Shown here: positions 55,887 to 64,000 of the stretch, in pieces
Layout: the number at the start of each line of letters is the position of its first letter
Numbering within the stretch: the stretch's first letter is position 1
Assembly (NCBI RefSeq): GCF_011383005.1
Contig: NZ_CP049935.1
Span: forward strand, 1,798,001 to 1,862,000
From: Phycicoccus sp. HDW14
GTDB taxonomy: Bacteria; Actinomycetota; Actinomycetes; Actinomycetales; Dermatophilaceae
Direction: 5' to 3'
Length of the DNA: 64,000 nt
The notes under the pieces: model-generated
What the model was told of the DNA's origin: nothing
Database searches by the model: none
The model's input: only the letters and a program-made list of their open reading frames with translations
Program-made: the position numbers and the translations under genes

Positions 55887-57458
55887 ATGTCCCCCACCAC
55901 GCTCCGCCCCGGTGCCCGCGCGCTCGGTGCCCTGCTCACGGCCGTCGTCCTCGTGGGCGCCCCCACGGCCGCGCGCGCCGACGACGCGACGCCCACCCCC
56001 ACGGCCAGCGACTCCCCGTCCGCCAGCGCCACCCCGAGCGCCACCGAGCCGACCGCGACGCCGTCGCCCACCGACACCCCGAGCGCCGAGCCCTCGCCGT
56101 CGGCCACCGCCACGCCCTCCCCGTCCTCGAGCGCCTCCTCCCCGGCCTCGCCCCGCCCCTCGCGGCCGGGCGGGCTCGTGCCCGGCGGCGACTCCGCGCG
56201 CTTCGGCGTGCGCGCAGCCGCAGGGCCCGCGACGAGCACCGACCCTGTGCTCGTCGGTGCCGACTACCTCGAGCGCGAGCTCGTCTCGACGAACTACACC
56301 CTGCCCATCGTCTTCTCCGGCGTGGAGTACCCGCAGTACGGCGTCGTGGCCGACTTCGTGCTCGCGCTTGACGCCGCCGGCTCGGGGCAGGACGCGGCGA
56401 CCGCCGCGACCCGCACCCTCTCCCAGCACGTCGTCGACTACGTCGGCTTCGGCGACCCTGCGGAGATCGCCGCCGGCCCTGTCGCGAAGCTGCTCAACGT
56501 GGCCGTCGCCCAGGGAGTCGACCCCACCGCGTTCGGCGGGACCGACCTCGTGGCCACGCTCCGGGGACTGGAGAAGCCCAGCGGCCGGTTCTCCGACGTG
56601 TCGCAGTACGGTGACAACTCCAACGTCTTCGGGCAGTCCCTCGCCCTCATCGGCCTGACCCGCGCCGGCGTCACCGTCAGCACGCAGGCCCGCGCCTACC
56701 TCGTCGCCCAGCAGTGCCCGGGTGGTGGGTTCCAGATCTCGATGTCCGACGCCGGCTGCACGAGCGACACCGACGCCGACGCCGACGCCACCGCCATGGC
56801 CGTGCAGGCCCTCCTCGCCGTCGGTGGACAGCAGGCCGCGGTCACGGCCGGCCTCGACCAGCTCGCCTCCATCCAGCGCCCGACCGGTGGTGTCGGCGGC
56901 GCCGTCGGCTCCTCGTCCGGCAACGCCAACACGACCGGCCTCGCCGGGCAGGCCTTCCTCGCCGGGGGACGCACCGCCCAGGCCCGGTCGGCCGCGAGCT
57001 ACCTCGTCGCCCTCCAGTACGGCTGCTCGTTCCCGGCTGCCGTGCGCGGCGGCATCGCCTACGACCAGGCGGCCTACGACGCCAAGGTGGCCGACGGCTC
57101 GACCGCGGTCCCCACCGACCCCGACCGGCGCTCCTCCTCGCAGGCCCTCCTGGCGCTCGCCGGGGTCCCGCTCGGGTCGGTGACGGCCACAGGCGCCGAC
57201 GCCGAGGCGCCGTCCCTGACCTGTGCCACGGCCACGCCGACGACCACGCCCACCGCCACCACGGAGCCGACGAGCGACCCGACCACCACGGCCGGCGCCG
57301 GTGGCTCCCCGTCGAGCACGCCCGTGGCGGCCGCACCGGCCGGCGCGCTGGCCCAGACCGGCACCGACCCGCTGCTGCCGGTCCTCGTCGGGCTGGCCCT
57401 GCTGCTCGTCGGCGGTCTCGCCGTCGTGGCCTCCCGCCGGCGGGGGGCGCACGCCTGA
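55887..57458 (+). CDS. Exported sortase-anchored alpha/alpha toroid protein, transcobalamin alpha-domain-like
   Basis: 523 residues. Signal peptide ending near VLVGAPTAARA; a Thr/Ser/Pro-rich linker (residues 35-105); a toroid of repeated helix pairs with motifs such as VVADFVLALDAAG, TAMAVQALLAVGG, TTGLAGQAFLAGGR and SSSQALLALAG; a second Thr/Pro linker; and a cell-wall anchor with LAQTG, a hydrophobic helix and RRR. LAxTG is the sortase E-type motif of actinomycetes. The toroid resembles the Cobalamin_bind/prenyltransferase-like fold of intrinsic factor and transcobalamin. Under a cobalamin riboswitch, it most likely binds B12 outside the cell. Confidence 0.85.
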   Translation: MSPTTLRPGARALGALLTAVVLVGAPTAARADDATPTPTASDSPSASATPSATEPTATPSPTDTPSAEPSPSATATPSPSSSASSPASPRPSRPGGLVPGGDSARFGVRAAAGPATSTDPVLVGADYLERELVSTNYTLPIVFSGVEYPQYGVVADFVLALDAAGSGQDAATAATRTLSQHVVDYVGFGDPAEIAAGPVAKLLNVAVAQGVDPTAFGGTDLVATLRGLEKPSGRFSDVSQYGDNSNVFGQSLALIGLTRAGVTVSTQARAYLVAQQCPGGGFQISMSDAGCTSDTDADADATAMAVQALLAVGGQQAAVTAGLDQLASIQRPTGGVGGAVGSSSGNANTTGLAGQAFLAGGRTAQARSAASYLVALQYGCSFPAAVRGGIAYDQAAYDAKVADGSTAVPTDPDRRSSSQALLALAGVPLGSVTATGADAEAPSLTCATATPTTTPTATTEPTSDPTTTAGAGGSPSSTPVAAAPAGALAQTGTDPLLPVLVGLALLLVGGLAVVASRRRGAHA

Positions 57459-58291
57459 TGCGCCGTCTCGTCACCCGACTGTCCGCAGCCGCTGCCGCGG
57501 CGGGCCTGGCCACGGCCGGGCTCGTCGCGGGGGCGGTGCCCGCCCAGGCCGCCGCGTGCACCGGGACGTCCGGGGTGACCGTCGTCGTCGACTTCGGGTC
57601 CTCGACGAGCATCCGCTGCGCCCCCGGTGACCCGTCGTCCGGCCTCGCCGCGCTGCAGGCCGCCGGCTTCTCGGTCAAGCAGGTGCAGCGCCAGCCGGGG
57701 TTCGTGTGTCGCATCGACGGCGCCCCGGCCAGCGACCCGTGCGTCAACACCCCGCCGACCAGCGCCTACTGGGCCTACTTCCACGCGGCACGCGGCGGTT
57801 CGTGGTCCTACAGCAGCCTCGGCGCCGCGAGCTACGACCCCAAGCCGGGGTCGGTCGAGGGCTGGTCGTTCGGGTCCGGCGCCGCACCGGGCAGCGCCCC
57901 GCCGGCGAAGACCTCCACCCCGCGGTCCACGCCGACGACCAAGCCCAAGCCGAAGCCCACGCCCGCGCCGTCGAAGCCGACGGCCAGGCCCAAGCCGACC
58001 GGCGGTGGGAGCACCGCGGGCTCGACCCCGCGCGGGACGACGTCGGCGGCCGCGCCGACCGGCAGCACCGCGCCGTCGGCCTCGGCCACTGCCTCCCCGG
58101 GACCCTCGAGCACAGTCGACCCCACCGCGTCCCCCTCCGGGACGCCCGGCGACGACTCCACGCCCCTCGCCGCCGCCCCCACGTCGACCGAGGCCGGAGG
58201 CTCCGGCGCCGGCACCCTCGTGGCCGGCGGCGCGCTCGTGGCGCTCGTCGCGTCCGGTGCCGGGTTCGCCGCCTGGCGCCGGCGCTCCTGA
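57458..58291 (+). CDS. Exported DUF4430-like protein, transcobalamin beta-domain-like
   Basis: 277 residues. Signal peptide to AVPAQA, then a 110-residue domain: GVTVVVDFGSSTSIRCAPG, SSGLAALQAAGFSVKQVQ, FVCRIDGAPASDPC and AYWAYFHAARGGSWSYSSLG. DUF4430 is the beta domain of transcobalamin. Four Cys probably form disulfides. A long Pro/Lys/Thr linker leads to a C-terminal membrane helix and RRRS; no LPxTG-type motif, so it is held by the helix. TGATG overlap with the toroid gene suggests the two are made together, each carrying half of a B12-binding clamp. Confidence 0.83.
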   Translation: MRRLVTRLSAAAAAAGLATAGLVAGAVPAQAAACTGTSGVTVVVDFGSSTSIRCAPGDPSSGLAALQAAGFSVKQVQRQPGFVCRIDGAPASDPCVNTPPTSAYWAYFHAARGGSWSYSSLGAASYDPKPGSVEGWSFGSGAAPGSAPPAKTSTPRSTPTTKPKPKPTPAPSKPTARPKPTGGGSTAGSTPRGTTSAAAPTGSTAPSASATASPGPSSTVDPTASPSGTPGDDSTPLAAAPTSTEAGGSGAGTLVAGGALVALVASGAGFAAWRRRS

Positions 58292-58312
58292 GCCGGCTGG
58301 GATGATGCCCCG

Positions 58313-59422
58313 GTGACCCGTCCGCTCCCCCGTGCCGTCCACCCGGCGGCGTGGTGGGGCTGGGCGGTCGGGCTCGCCGTGGCCGTCAGCACGACGTCCA
58401 ACCCGCTCCTGCTGCTGCTCGCGCTGGCCGTCGCGTCGCTCGTCGTCGCCGCCCGGCGCGGCTCCTCACCGTGGGCGCGGGCCTTCCGGCTCTACCTGTG
58501 GCTCGGGCTGGCGATCATCGTCGTGCGTCTCGTGCTGCACGTGCTCGTCGGGCTCAAGCTCGGCTCGACGCTGCTGCTGCCCCTGCCCGAGGCGACCCTG
58601 CCGTCGTGGGCGGCCGGCATCCAGCTCGGCGGCGACGTCTACCTCGAGGGCCTGCTCGGGGCGGCGGTGCTCGGGCTGCGGCTCGCGGTCATCATCGCCT
58701 GCATCGGGGCCGCCAACGCCCTGGCCAACCCCAAGCGCCTCCTGCGCAGCCTGCCCAGCGCGCTGCACGAGGTGGGGGCGGCCGTCATCGTGTCGGTGTC
58801 CGTCGCACCGCAGCTCGCCGAGTCGGTGCAGCGGGTCCGTCGGGCGCGCCAGCTGCGCGGCGACGCCGGCCGGGGGCTGCGGGCGGTCCGCCGCATCGCC
58901 CTCCCGGTCCTCGAGGACACCCTCGAGCGATCGCTGCTGCTCGCCGCGGCGATGGACTCGCGCGGGTACGGCCGGTCCGGTGCCGCGCCGGCCCGCGAGC
59001 GCCGGCTGACCGGGGCGGTGGCCCTCGTCGGGTTGCTCGCCTGCGCCATCGGGCTCTACGGGGTCCTCGACGCGAGCACCCCGGTACTGCTCGGCACGCC
59101 GACCCTCGTGGCCGGCCTCGCGCTCTCGGCGCTCGGCCTGTGGCTCGGCGGCCGGCACGTGCGCACCTCGACCTACCGGCCCGACCCGTGGCGCGGTGCG
59201 GAGTGGCTGACCGTGGGGTGCGGCGTCGCGGCCGCGGCGGGGATGACCCTCGTCGGCCGGCTGAGCCCCGACGCCCTCGCGATGCCGCTCGAGCCCCTCG
59301 GGGTCCCGGCTCTGCCGATCGTCGGGGTCGCCGGCCTGCTCGGCGCGGCGCTGCCCGCGTTCCTCACGCCCGAGCCGCCGCGCCCGGCCCCCGGGTGGCC
59401 GTCCGCGGGGCCGTGGGGGTGA
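58313..59422 (+). CDS. ECF transporter transmembrane (T) component
   Basis: 369 residues, GTG start. The CbiQ/EcfT part has GAAVLGLRLAVIIACIGAAN, ANPKRLLRSLPSALHEVG and the coupling motif LAAAMDSRGYGRSGAA (Ala-Arg-Gly type, contacts the ATPase). It is about 100 residues longer than usual, with an extra C-terminal block of membrane helices (VALVGLLACAIGLYGVL, PTLVAGLALSALGLWLGG and others). Follows the two B12-binding surface proteins and precedes the ATPase by four bases. Confidence 0.88.
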   Translation: MTRPLPRAVHPAAWWGWAVGLAVAVSTTSNPLLLLLALAVASLVVAARRGSSPWARAFRLYLWLGLAIIVVRLVLHVLVGLKLGSTLLLPLPEATLPSWAAGIQLGGDVYLEGLLGAAVLGLRLAVIIACIGAANALANPKRLLRSLPSALHEVGAAVIVSVSVAPQLAESVQRVRRARQLRGDAGRGLRAVRRIALPVLEDTLERSLLLAAAMDSRGYGRSGAAPARERRLTGAVALVGLLACAIGLYGVLDASTPVLLGTPTLVAGLALSALGLWLGGRHVRTSTYRPDPWRGAEWLTVGCGVAAAAGMTLVGRLSPDALAMPLEPLGVPALPIVGVAGLLGAALPAFLTPEPPRPAPGWPSAGPWG

Positions 59423-59426
59423 CGAC

Positions 59427-61072
59427 GTGAGCGAGCACGCGATCGTCCTCGAGTCGGTGTCGGTCGTGCCGTCCGGGGCCGGGCACCCGGTGCTGCGCCA
59501 CGTCGACCTCGTCGTCGAGGAGGGCGAGCTGGCCCTCGTCGTCGGACGCACCGGGTCGGGCAAGTCGACCCTCCTCGGCGCGATGTGCGGACGGGTGCCG
59601 CACTTCACCGGCGGCACGCTGCACGGCCGGGTGCTCGTCCACGGCCGAGACACCCGCGAGCACCGCCCCCGCGACCTCGCCGACCTCGTCGGGGTCGTCG
59701 GGCAGGACCCGCTCGCCGGCTTCGTCACCGACACCGTCGAGGAGGAGCTCGCCTACGGGATGGAGCAGCTCGGCCTGCCGGCCGCGACGATGCGCAAGCG
59801 GGTCGAGGAGACGCTCGACGTGCTCGGCATCCCCGAGCTCCGCAGTGCCGCCCTCCGCGAGCTGTCCGGGGGGCAGCAGCAGCGGGTGGCCATCGGGTCG
59901 GTGCTCACCGCCCACCCGCGCGTCATCCTCCTCGACGAGCCGACCTCGGCCCTCGACCCCACCGGCGCCGAGGAGGTGCTCGCCACCATCACCCGCCTCG
60001 TGCACGACCTGGCCGTCACCGTCGTCGTGGCCGAGCACCGGGTCGAGCGGGTGCTGCACTACGCCGACCGGGTCGTGCACGTCGCACCCGACGGCATCGT
60101 GACGGCCGGGTCGCCCGCCGCGCTGATGGAGACGAGCGACATCGCGCCGCCGGTCGTCGAGCTCGGCCGGTGGGCGGGGTGGTCGCCGCTCCCGTTGTCG
60201 GTGCGCGACGCCCGCCGGGCCGCTCGCGACCTCCGAACCCGCCTCTCGCACAGCGATGTCGGTCCCGAGGTCGGTAGGTCGGGTCGGGGAGCCACGGCCC
60301 TGCGGGCGTCCGGCGTCGTCGTCCGGCACCCGGGCGACGTCGTGGCCGTGGCCGGCGTCGACCTCGACCTGCACGCCGGCGAGGTCACCGCGCTCATGGG
60401 GCGCAACGGCTCCGGCAAGTCCTCGCTGCTGTGGGCACTGCAGGGCAGTGGTGCCGTGGCGTCCGGGCGGGTGCGTGTCGGCGGCCCGGACGAGGAGCCC
60501 CTCGACCCCGCCGCCCTCGGGCCGGTCGAGCGCCGGGCCCGCGTCGGTCTCGTGCCGCAGAGCGCGACCGACCTGCTGTACCTCGAGTCGGTCGGCGCCG
60601 AGTGCGCCCAGGCCGACCGCGAGAGCACGATGCCCGCCGGGTCGTGCGCCGCGCTGCTCGCCCGGCTGGCCCCCGACGTACCGGCCGACCGGCACCCCCG
60701 CGACCTCTCCGAGGGGCAGAAGCTCGCCCTCGTCCTCGCCGTGCAGCTGACCGCCGACCCACCCGTCCTCCTCCTCGACGAGCCCACGCGCGGCCTCGAC
60801 TACACGGCCAAGGCCGCGCTCGCCACGACCCTGCGCGACCTCGCCGACCGCGGCCGCTCCGTCGCGATCGCCACCCACGACGTCGAGTTCGTCGCCGAGT
60901 GCGCCGACCGGGTCGTCGTCATGGCCGCGGGTGAGGTGGTCGCCGACGGCCCGACCGCTGAGGTCGTCGTCTCCTCCCCCGCGTTCGCGCCCCAGGTCGC
61001 CAAGGTGCTCGCGCCCGGGCCGTGGCTCACGGTGGCCGACGTGCGCGCCGCCGCTGCGGGGTGGCGCGGTGA
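59427..61072 (+). CDS. ECF transporter ATPase, two fused nucleotide-binding domains, frameshift near the stop
   Basis: About 548 residues. Domain 1: Walker A VVGRTGSGKSTLLGAM, signature ELSGGQQQRVAIG, Walker B RVILLDEPTSALDPTGAEEV. Domain 2: LMGRNGSGKSSLLWALQ, DLSEGQKLALVLAVQL, PPVLLLDEPTRGLDYTAKA, H-loop IATHDVEFVAECADRV. One gene thus encodes both ATPase units of an ECF module. The frame as written runs on; one more G in the run at 61058-61061 gives the stop at 61070-61072, overlapping the next GTG. Confidence 0.9.
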
Positions 61073-61959
61073 GCGCGGTGGGCGCGGTGGCCGAGGGCCG
61101 CCGCACCGCCGCCGTCGCGCTGCGGCCCCGGTCGATGGCCGCCGTGGCGCTGGTCAGCGTCGCCGGGCTCATCGCCTTCGGGTGGCCGCTGCTCGTCACC
61201 CCGGGGTCCGGGCTCGCCCACTCGACCGATGCCCCCCTCGTCCTCGCCCTCGTGCTGCCGCTGCTGCTGGCCGTCGTCCTCGCCGAGATCGCCGAGGGCG
61301 GGATGGACGTCAAGGCGGTCGCGATGCTCGGGGTCCTGTCGGCCGTCGGGGCGGCACTGCGACCGCTCGGCGCCGGCACCGCGGGCCTGGAGACGGTGTT
61401 CTTCCTCCTCGTGCTCGGCGGACGGGTGTTCGGTGCGGGCTTCGGCTTCGTGCAGGGCGCCGTGACGCTGTTCGCCTCGGCACTCATCACCGGCGGCGTC
61501 GGGCCGTGGCTGCCGTTCCAGATGCTCGGGGCGGCGTGGGTCGGCTGGGGGGCCGGGCTCCTGCCGCCGGCCCGCGGGAAGCTCGAGGTGGCGATGCTCG
61601 CGGCCTACGGCGCGGTCGCCGGGCTCGCCTACGGGATGCTGCTCAACCTCTCGTTCTGGCCGTTCTCGACCGGCCTGTCCGGCGGGCTGTCGTTCGTCGC
61701 CGGCGCCCCGCTCACCGAGAACCTCCACCGCTTCGTCGTCTTCAGCCTCGCCACGAGCCTCGGCTGGGACCTCGGGCGGGCGGTCACCAACGCCGTCCTC
61801 GTCACCGTCACGGCGCGGCCGGTGCTCGGCGCCCTGCGGCGCGCCGCCCGCCGCGCCGCCTTCGGGGCGCCCGTCGTCTTCGAGGACCAGCGCGACCGGG
61901 ACCGGTCGGCGGGCCCGGCGTCGGACGACACCGCGCGCTTGGCACAATCGCCTCCATGA
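61069..61959 (+). CDS. ECF transporter substrate-binding (S) component, probably for cobalamin
   Basis: 296 residues with about seven membrane helices. ALVLPLLLAVVLAEIAEGGM, AVAMLGVLSAVGAALRPLGA, ETVFFLLVLGGRVFGAGFGF and LPFQMLGAAWVGWGAGLLPP are typical of the large S-component family to which cobalamin-specific CbrT belongs. Substrate assignment rests on the riboswitch and the B12-binding-like proteins, not on sequence alone. GTG 61069 overlaps the ATPase stop; the stop overlaps the NUDIX gene. The tail is acidic and disordered. Confidence 0.85.
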   Translation: MSAVGAVAEGRRTAAVALRPRSMAAVALVSVAGLIAFGWPLLVTPGSGLAHSTDAPLVLALVLPLLLAVVLAEIAEGGMDVKAVAMLGVLSAVGAALRPLGAGTAGLETVFFLLVLGGRVFGAGFGFVQGAVTLFASALITGGVGPWLPFQMLGAAWVGWGAGLLPPARGKLEVAMLAAYGAVAGLAYGMLLNLSFWPFSTGLSGGLSFVAGAPLTENLHRFVVFSLATSLGWDLGRAVTNAVLVTVTARPVLGALRRAARRAAFGAPVVFEDQRDRDRSAGPASDDTARLAQSPP

Positions 61960-62495
61960 ACCCCCTCGAGCTGGACCGCGACCCCGCCTGGCTGAGCCGC
62001 GAGGAGCTCGACTCGGCGCGCGAGAAGCTGCCCATCCTCTACGTCGACGCCGTGCCCGTGCGGGTCGACGAGCGGGGCGAGGTCGCGGCCGTCGGTGTGC
62101 TGCTGCGCCTCGACGGCGAGGGGAAGGTGTGCCGCGAGCTGGTCTCCGGCCGCGTGCTGCACCACGAGCGGGTGCGCGACGCCCTGCTGCGGCACATCGA
62201 GAAGGACCTCGGGCCGGTCGCCCTCCCCCGCATCCCCGCGTCGCCCCAGCCGTTCACCGTCGCCGAGTACTTCCCGACGCCCGGCGTGACGCCCTTCCAC
62301 GACCCCCGCCAGCACGCGGTGTCGCTGGCCTACGTCGTACCCGTCGCCGGCGACTGCGCACCCCAGAACGACGCGCTCGACCTCACCTGGCTCACGCCCT
62401 CGCAGGCCCTCGACCCCGGCGTCCAGGCCGAGATGGAGCGCGGCCACGGGGTGCTGCTGCGCCAGGCGCTGGCCCACCTCGGCCACTCCGTCTGA
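61956..62495 (+). CDS. NUDIX hydrolase (DUF4916-like)
   Basis: 179 residues. PILYVDAVPVRVDERGEVAA, GEGKVCRELVSGRVLHHERV and VSLAYVVPVAGDC match the actinobacterial DUF4916 group, a NUDIX-fold family with a weakly kept catalytic helix. Substrate unknown. It overlaps the S-component stop (ATGA), but the family occurs alone elsewhere, so it may simply be the last gene of the operon. A CGGCTCGCGAGCCG palindrome at 62517-62530 may end the message. Confidence 0.82.
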   Translation: MNPLELDRDPAWLSREELDSAREKLPILYVDAVPVRVDERGEVAAVGVLLRLDGEGKVCRELVSGRVLHHERVRDALLRHIEKDLGPVALPRIPASPQPFTVAEYFPTPGVTPFHDPRQHAVSLAYVVPVAGDCAPQNDALDLTWLTPSQALDPGVQAEMERGHGVLLRQALAHLGHSV

Positions 62496-62641
62496 CCGGC
62501 GCGGACCGGAGGGATCCGGCTCGCGAGCCGTGCTGCCGGTCGCGAACCGGGTCGACGCGGCTCGCGAGCACCACTCCGGCCGGCGAGCCCTGTCTACGGG
62601 GGGTCTTGACCGGCACGGCCGGCGCGACCACTGTGGCGGTC

Positions 62642-63118
62642 ATGCCGCAGTTCTCCGGGCTCAACCACGTGTCGCTCAGCGTCACCGACCTCGACGCGAG
62701 CGAGGGCTTCTACACACGGCTGCTGGGCTTCCGGCGCATCCTCGACGTCGGGTACGCGCGCATCTGCATCCACCAGGGCACCGGTTTCGTCCTGGCCCTC
62801 GTGCGGCACGAGAAGGGCCGCGGCGAGCGGTTCACCGAGCTGACGACTGGGCTGGACCACCTCGGGTTCGCCGCCGCCGACCGCGACGAGCTCGTCGAGT
62901 GGGCCGCGCGGATGGACCAGCTCGGCGCCGAGCACTCCCCGGTGCAGGACATGCCCCTCGGGTACCACCTGAACTTCCGCGACCCCGACGGCATCGCCCT
63001 CGAGCTCCAGGCCCCGACCGCGGCGTACTCCGCCGTGCTCGCCGACGTCGCGACCCGCGAGGTCTCCGACGAGGAGGTCGCGGCGCTGGCCGCCCGCCTG
63101 CTCGGCCCGCCCGCCTGA
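62642..63118 (+). CDS. VOC (glyoxalase/fosfomycin-resistance-like) protein
   Basis: 158 residues. GLNHVSLSVTDLDASEGFYT, LGFRRILDVGYARICIHQG and FRDPDGIALELQAP give a complete VOC domain with His, His and Glu as likely metal ligands; TTGLDHLGFAAADRDELVEW is the second repeat. TTGACC (17-bp spacer) CACTGT lie just upstream, with the start seven bases beyond, so it may be leaderless. Function unknown. Confidence 0.9.
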   Translation: MPQFSGLNHVSLSVTDLDASEGFYTRLLGFRRILDVGYARICIHQGTGFVLALVRHEKGRGERFTELTTGLDHLGFAAADRDELVEWAARMDQLGAEHSPVQDMPLGYHLNFRDPDGIALELQAPTAAYSAVLADVATREVSDEEVAALAARLLGPPA

Positions 63119-63177
63119 CGCCGACCGCCTGACCCCGGGCCCCGGGCCCTGACGCACGCGAGTCGGTTGGCCGCGTC

Positions 63178-63199
63178 CGAGCCCCCTGCAGGAGGCTCG
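63178..63199. terminator. Palindromic terminator between converging genes
   Basis: CGAGCC and GGCTCG arms enclose the self-complementary CCTGCAGG with one mismatch pair; it lies between the VOC gene and the minus-strand acyltransferase. Confidence 0.55.
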
Positions 63200-63242
63200 C
63201 GCGGCGGGAACCGTCTCGGGCGACGCCGGAGCGACCGCTCGC

Positions 63243-63995
63243 TCAGCCGGTGAACTTGTCCCGGGTGCGCTTCATGTCGGACTCGTCGGCCTCGTGGGCG
63301 GCCTCGGGCGTCGGCGCCGTGCCCCCGAGCCGGGCGGGCACCCAGCGCAGGTCCTCGCCGGTGAGGGTCGGGTAGGCGGCCTGCTGCACGTCGAGCTGGG
63401 CCTGCATGGCGGCCTTGACCCGCGCCGTGGCCTCCTCGACGTTCTCGCGTCGCCCGATCTCCAGCGGCTCACCGACCGCGATCATCACGGGGATGTTGGC
63501 CCGGCCCATGTGCTTGGGCAGGTCCTTGGTCCACACCCGCTGCCCGCCCCAGATCGTCGTCGGCAGCACCGGCACGCCGGCCACCTGGGCCATCTTCACG
63601 GCGCCGGGCTTGAACTCCTTGAGCTCGAACGAGCGGGACATCGTCGCCTCCGGGAAGACCCCGACGATCTCGCCGCCCTTGAGCGCGTGGATGGCGTCCT
63701 TGAAGGCCTGCCCACCCCGGTGCCGGTCGACGGGGATGTGGCCCATCCCGCGCATCAGCGGCCCGGACACCCGGTGGGCGAAGATCGACTTCTTGGCCAT
63801 GAACCGCACGTAGCGGCGGTGCGGCCAGGCCGGCAGCCCGGCGTACATGAAGTCGAGGTAGGACGTGTGGTTGATCGCCATGACCGCGCCACCGACGCGC
63901 GGCACGTGCTCCTCGCCGGTGATCGTCAGCCGAGTGCCCTGCAGGAAGAACAGCGTCTTCGCCGCGTGGATGACGGGGCGGTACACGGGCTCCAT
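63243..63995 (-). CDS. 1-acyl-sn-glycerol-3-phosphate acyltransferase (PlsC-like)
   Basis: 250 residues, complete inside the window. HX4D motif AINHTSYLDFMYAGLPA; glycerophosphate-binding VGVFPEATMSRSFELKEFKP (EATM variant of EGTR); PVLPTTIWGGQRVWTKDLPK. It acylates lysophosphatidic acid at the membrane surface. The C-terminal 35 residues are charged and disordered. ATG 63995 lies five bases from the window end, so its promoter is outside. Confidence 0.93.
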   Translation of the reverse strand: MEPVYRPVIHAAKTLFFLQGTRLTITGEEHVPRVGGAVMAINHTSYLDFMYAGLPAWPHRRYVRFMAKKSIFAHRVSGPLMRGMGHIPVDRHRGGQAFKDAIHALKGGEIVGVFPEATMSRSFELKEFKPGAVKMAQVAGVPVLPTTIWGGQRVWTKDLPKHMGRANIPVMIAVGEPLEIGRRENVEEATARVKAAMQAQLDVQQAAYPTLTGEDLRWVPARLGGTAPTPEAAHEADESDMKRTRDKFTG

Positions 63996-64000
63996 GCCCG

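Noticed and set aside
59427-62495. A 1022-residue ATPase-NUDIX fusion
   Set aside because: The real S component lies in another frame between them, and one missing base in a G run at 61058-61061 removes the ATPase stop.

Overview
This 64 kb window is chromosomal DNA from a very GC-rich actinomycete. The lineage is inferred from gene content: an F420-type nitroreductase (DDN family), an ESX/type VII substrate cassette, DUF222-HNH, DUF4233 beside ndk, DUF2510, a HelD-like RNA polymerase ATPase, an actinobacterial ileS T-box, frequent ATGA/GTGA gene overlaps and several apparently leaderless starts. A member of the Micrococcales such as an Intrasporangiaceae-type organism fits, but the species cannot be fixed from the sequence alone. 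No rRNA, tRNA, insertion sequence, prophage or CRISPR array was seen.

Layout. 1-7.3 kb: thyA (cut by the window edge) and folA; an ArsR-SRPBCC-membrane protein operon with palindromic operators; an SMP-30-like protein; an enoyl-CoA hydratase/GNAT/azlCD run; sirohydrochlorin chelatase and dapB. 7.3-9.6 kb: a cassette of EspC-like, WXG-like, YbaB-like and membrane proteins with no secretion machinery. 9.6-14.5 kb: a small gene behind an array of GGTGAAC repeats, pnp, rpsO, a TetR/cupin divergent pair. 14.7-19.9 kb: fdsGBAD, an NAD-dependent formate dehydrogenase. 20-34.6 kb: accessory genes, including an unrecognised 556-residue protein, DUF222-HNH, a GAF-SpoIIE phosphatase, a second ArsR-SRPBCC pair with a 30-bp operator, HelD and an M48-like protein with a damaged zinc motif. 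34.7-43.3 kb: an aromatic amino acid decarboxylase, lpdA, the mreBCD-PBP2 cell-wall cluster, ndk, DUF4233 and a membrane-anchored L7/L12-like protein. 43.4-47 kb: a DrrAB-type ABC exporter with a DesKR-type two-component system. 47-55.6 kb: folC, a methyltransferase, VOC/AraC, a cysteine dioxygenase-rhodanese operon behind a Cys-codon leader peptide, a GNAT and ileS with a T-box.

The most interesting part is 55.6-62 kb. A cobalamin riboswitch precedes two exported, surface-anchored proteins that look like the two halves of animal transcobalamin/intrinsic factor (an alpha/alpha toroid and a DUF4430-like beta domain), followed by the T, double-ATPase and S parts of an ECF transporter. Together they read as a complete B12 capture-and-import operon in an envelope without an outer membrane.

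About 17 frame breaks, in 13 genes, all lie in G or C runs of three to five and each is repaired by adding one base. They affect essential genes (folA, pnp, mrdA, mreD, folC), so the sequence probably carries systematic homopolymer deletion errors, and the affected genes are annotated here as intact genes with the break noted.
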